Shown here piece by piece: positions 4,781-5,070 of a stretch of DNA of 5,070 bases. Where the stretch lies: the NCBI GenBank assembly GCA_019307645.1, contig JAFDJF010000271.1, positions 1 to 5,070 of the forward strand, given 5' to 3'. The first letter of the stretch is position 1; every line of letters starts with the position of its first letter. The translations under genes were made by a program, and so were the position numbers. Below the pieces are notes generated by a model that worked only from the letters and a program-made list of their open reading frames with translations, was not told the origin of the DNA and did not search any database. This stretch comes from Deltaproteobacteria bacterium (GTDB lineage: Bacteria > Desulfobacterota > DSM-4660 > Desulfatiglandales > Desulfatiglandaceae).

Positions 4781-4824
4781 CGACGCAGAGATAGGGCAAA
4801 ATAGCCGTTTATGGATGGGCACTA
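4781..4824 (+). repeat. Repeat copy A (CGACGCAGAGAT... to TGGATGGGCACTA)
   Basis: Bases 4781-4804 match 5047-5070 at 22 of 24 positions in direct orientation. Bases 4794-4824 are an imperfect inverted match to 4946-4978, sharing CAAAATA and TGGATGG(G/A)CACTA. It appears to be the end of a dispersed element whose other end or neighbour is copy B. Confidence 0.6.
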
Positions 4825-4945
4825 AATAAGAAAGTATTGACAATATTATTAAGGCATGTAAAATACGTGCGTGTATGTACGTTGATGTCATCGGTCTTTA
4901 GCGTCTCAATAAGTTGGTGAAAATTTTCATATAAATTCTATAACT

Positions 4946-4978
4946 AGTGTCCATCCAGAAATGAGATATTTTGTCCAA
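4946..4978 (-). repeat. Repeat copy B, inverted relative to copy A
   Basis: On the minus strand this reads TGGACAAAATATCTCATTTC and then TGGATGGACACTA. It aligns with copy A across its length with several differences. Together they form imperfect inverted ends of about 31-33 bases around a 121-base AT-rich centre, giving a possible ~185-bp element. TATTTTGTCCAA (4968-4979) is also a perfect 12-bp inverted match to 5058-5069. Confidence 0.55.
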
Positions 4979-5046
4979 GGTCAAGGAGGATTAGGATTCT
5001 AACCACAGGAATATATGGTAATATTTCGAGGATTAAAATCCGAATC

Positions 5047-5070
5047 CGACGCAGAGATTGGACAAAATAG
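5047..5070 (+). repeat. Repeat copy C, cut by the window edge
   Basis: These 24 bases are a direct copy of 4781-4804 (22 of 24). The upstream bases GAATCCGACG and GAATTCGACG are also similar, so the shared sequence begins a few bases earlier. It probably continues beyond the window into the part matching 4805-4824. Confidence 0.55.

Larger units (their letters stand above)
4370..5070. other. 701-base non-coding region upstream of the SDR gene, repeat-dense
   Basis: I find no credible gene on either strand. The first 150 bases hold the ribosome site, a candidate promoter and an operator dyad for the leftward SDR gene. A 190-bp foldback element (4559-4748) and a cluster of three related repeat copies (4781-4824, 4946-4978 inverted, 5047-5070) occupy most of the rest. 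The segment 4825-4945 between the first two copies is AT-rich with no feature I recognise. Confidence 0.6.

Noticed and set aside
4871..4888. GTGCGTGTATGTACG-type alternating purine-pyrimidine stretch
   Set aside because: It is short and imperfect, with no flanking signal to support a function.
4946..5070. Minus-strand open stretch of about 41 codons reading toward a TAG at 4946
   Set aside because: It is made of repeat copies and is very rich in I and L, with no start or ribosome site in the window. Probably chance.

Overview
This 5,070-base window is bacterial, with moderate to low GC by eye. It is rich in dispersed, foldback and inverted repeats. The gene set is a one-component PAS/LuxR regulator, a CrtC/kievitone-hydratase-like protein and an HSD17B10-type 3-hydroxyacyl-CoA dehydrogenase. 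Together with the repeat types, this suggests an anaerobic Desulfobacterales-like deltaproteobacterium. That placement is inferred from gene style and repeats, because the window holds no marker gene.

Layout. Bases 1-38 hold the first 12 codons of a leftward gene that leaves the window. Bases 39-494 are a divergent intergenic region. It carries a 72-bp hairpin repeat (80-151), a candidate leftward promoter, and two short arrays of 14-bp units facing each other (281-310 and 398-432). Bases 495-2063 (+) encode a 522-residue PAS-PAS-coiled coil-LuxR regulator. Its N-terminal ~65 residues look like the start of an IS1634-family transposase. Bases 2246-3232 (+) encode a CrtC-like lipocalin-fold protein. 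Between these two genes lie a dyad and a candidate promoter. A perfect 13-bp bidirectional terminator (3332-3369) and a nested REP-like palindrome (3472-3560) fill the convergent gap. Bases 3602-4369 (-) encode an SDR dehydrogenase with a candidate promoter and operator dyad upstream. Bases 4370-5070 contain no gene. They hold a 190-bp foldback element (4559-4748) and three related copies of another repeat (4781-5070).

How the parts may work together (inference). The regulator and the CrtC-like gene are the same way round, adjacent, and bracketed by same-orientation copies of one repeat (80 and 3250). They therefore look like a small regulator-effector cassette in which the PAS protein senses a small molecule and controls the CrtC-like enzyme. 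The SDR gene is convergent, insulated by the terminator, and probably belongs to acyl-CoA (beta-oxidation or branched-chain) metabolism. The most unusual item is the regulator: an insertion-sequence transposase start appears to have been captured as the N-terminus of a signalling protein.
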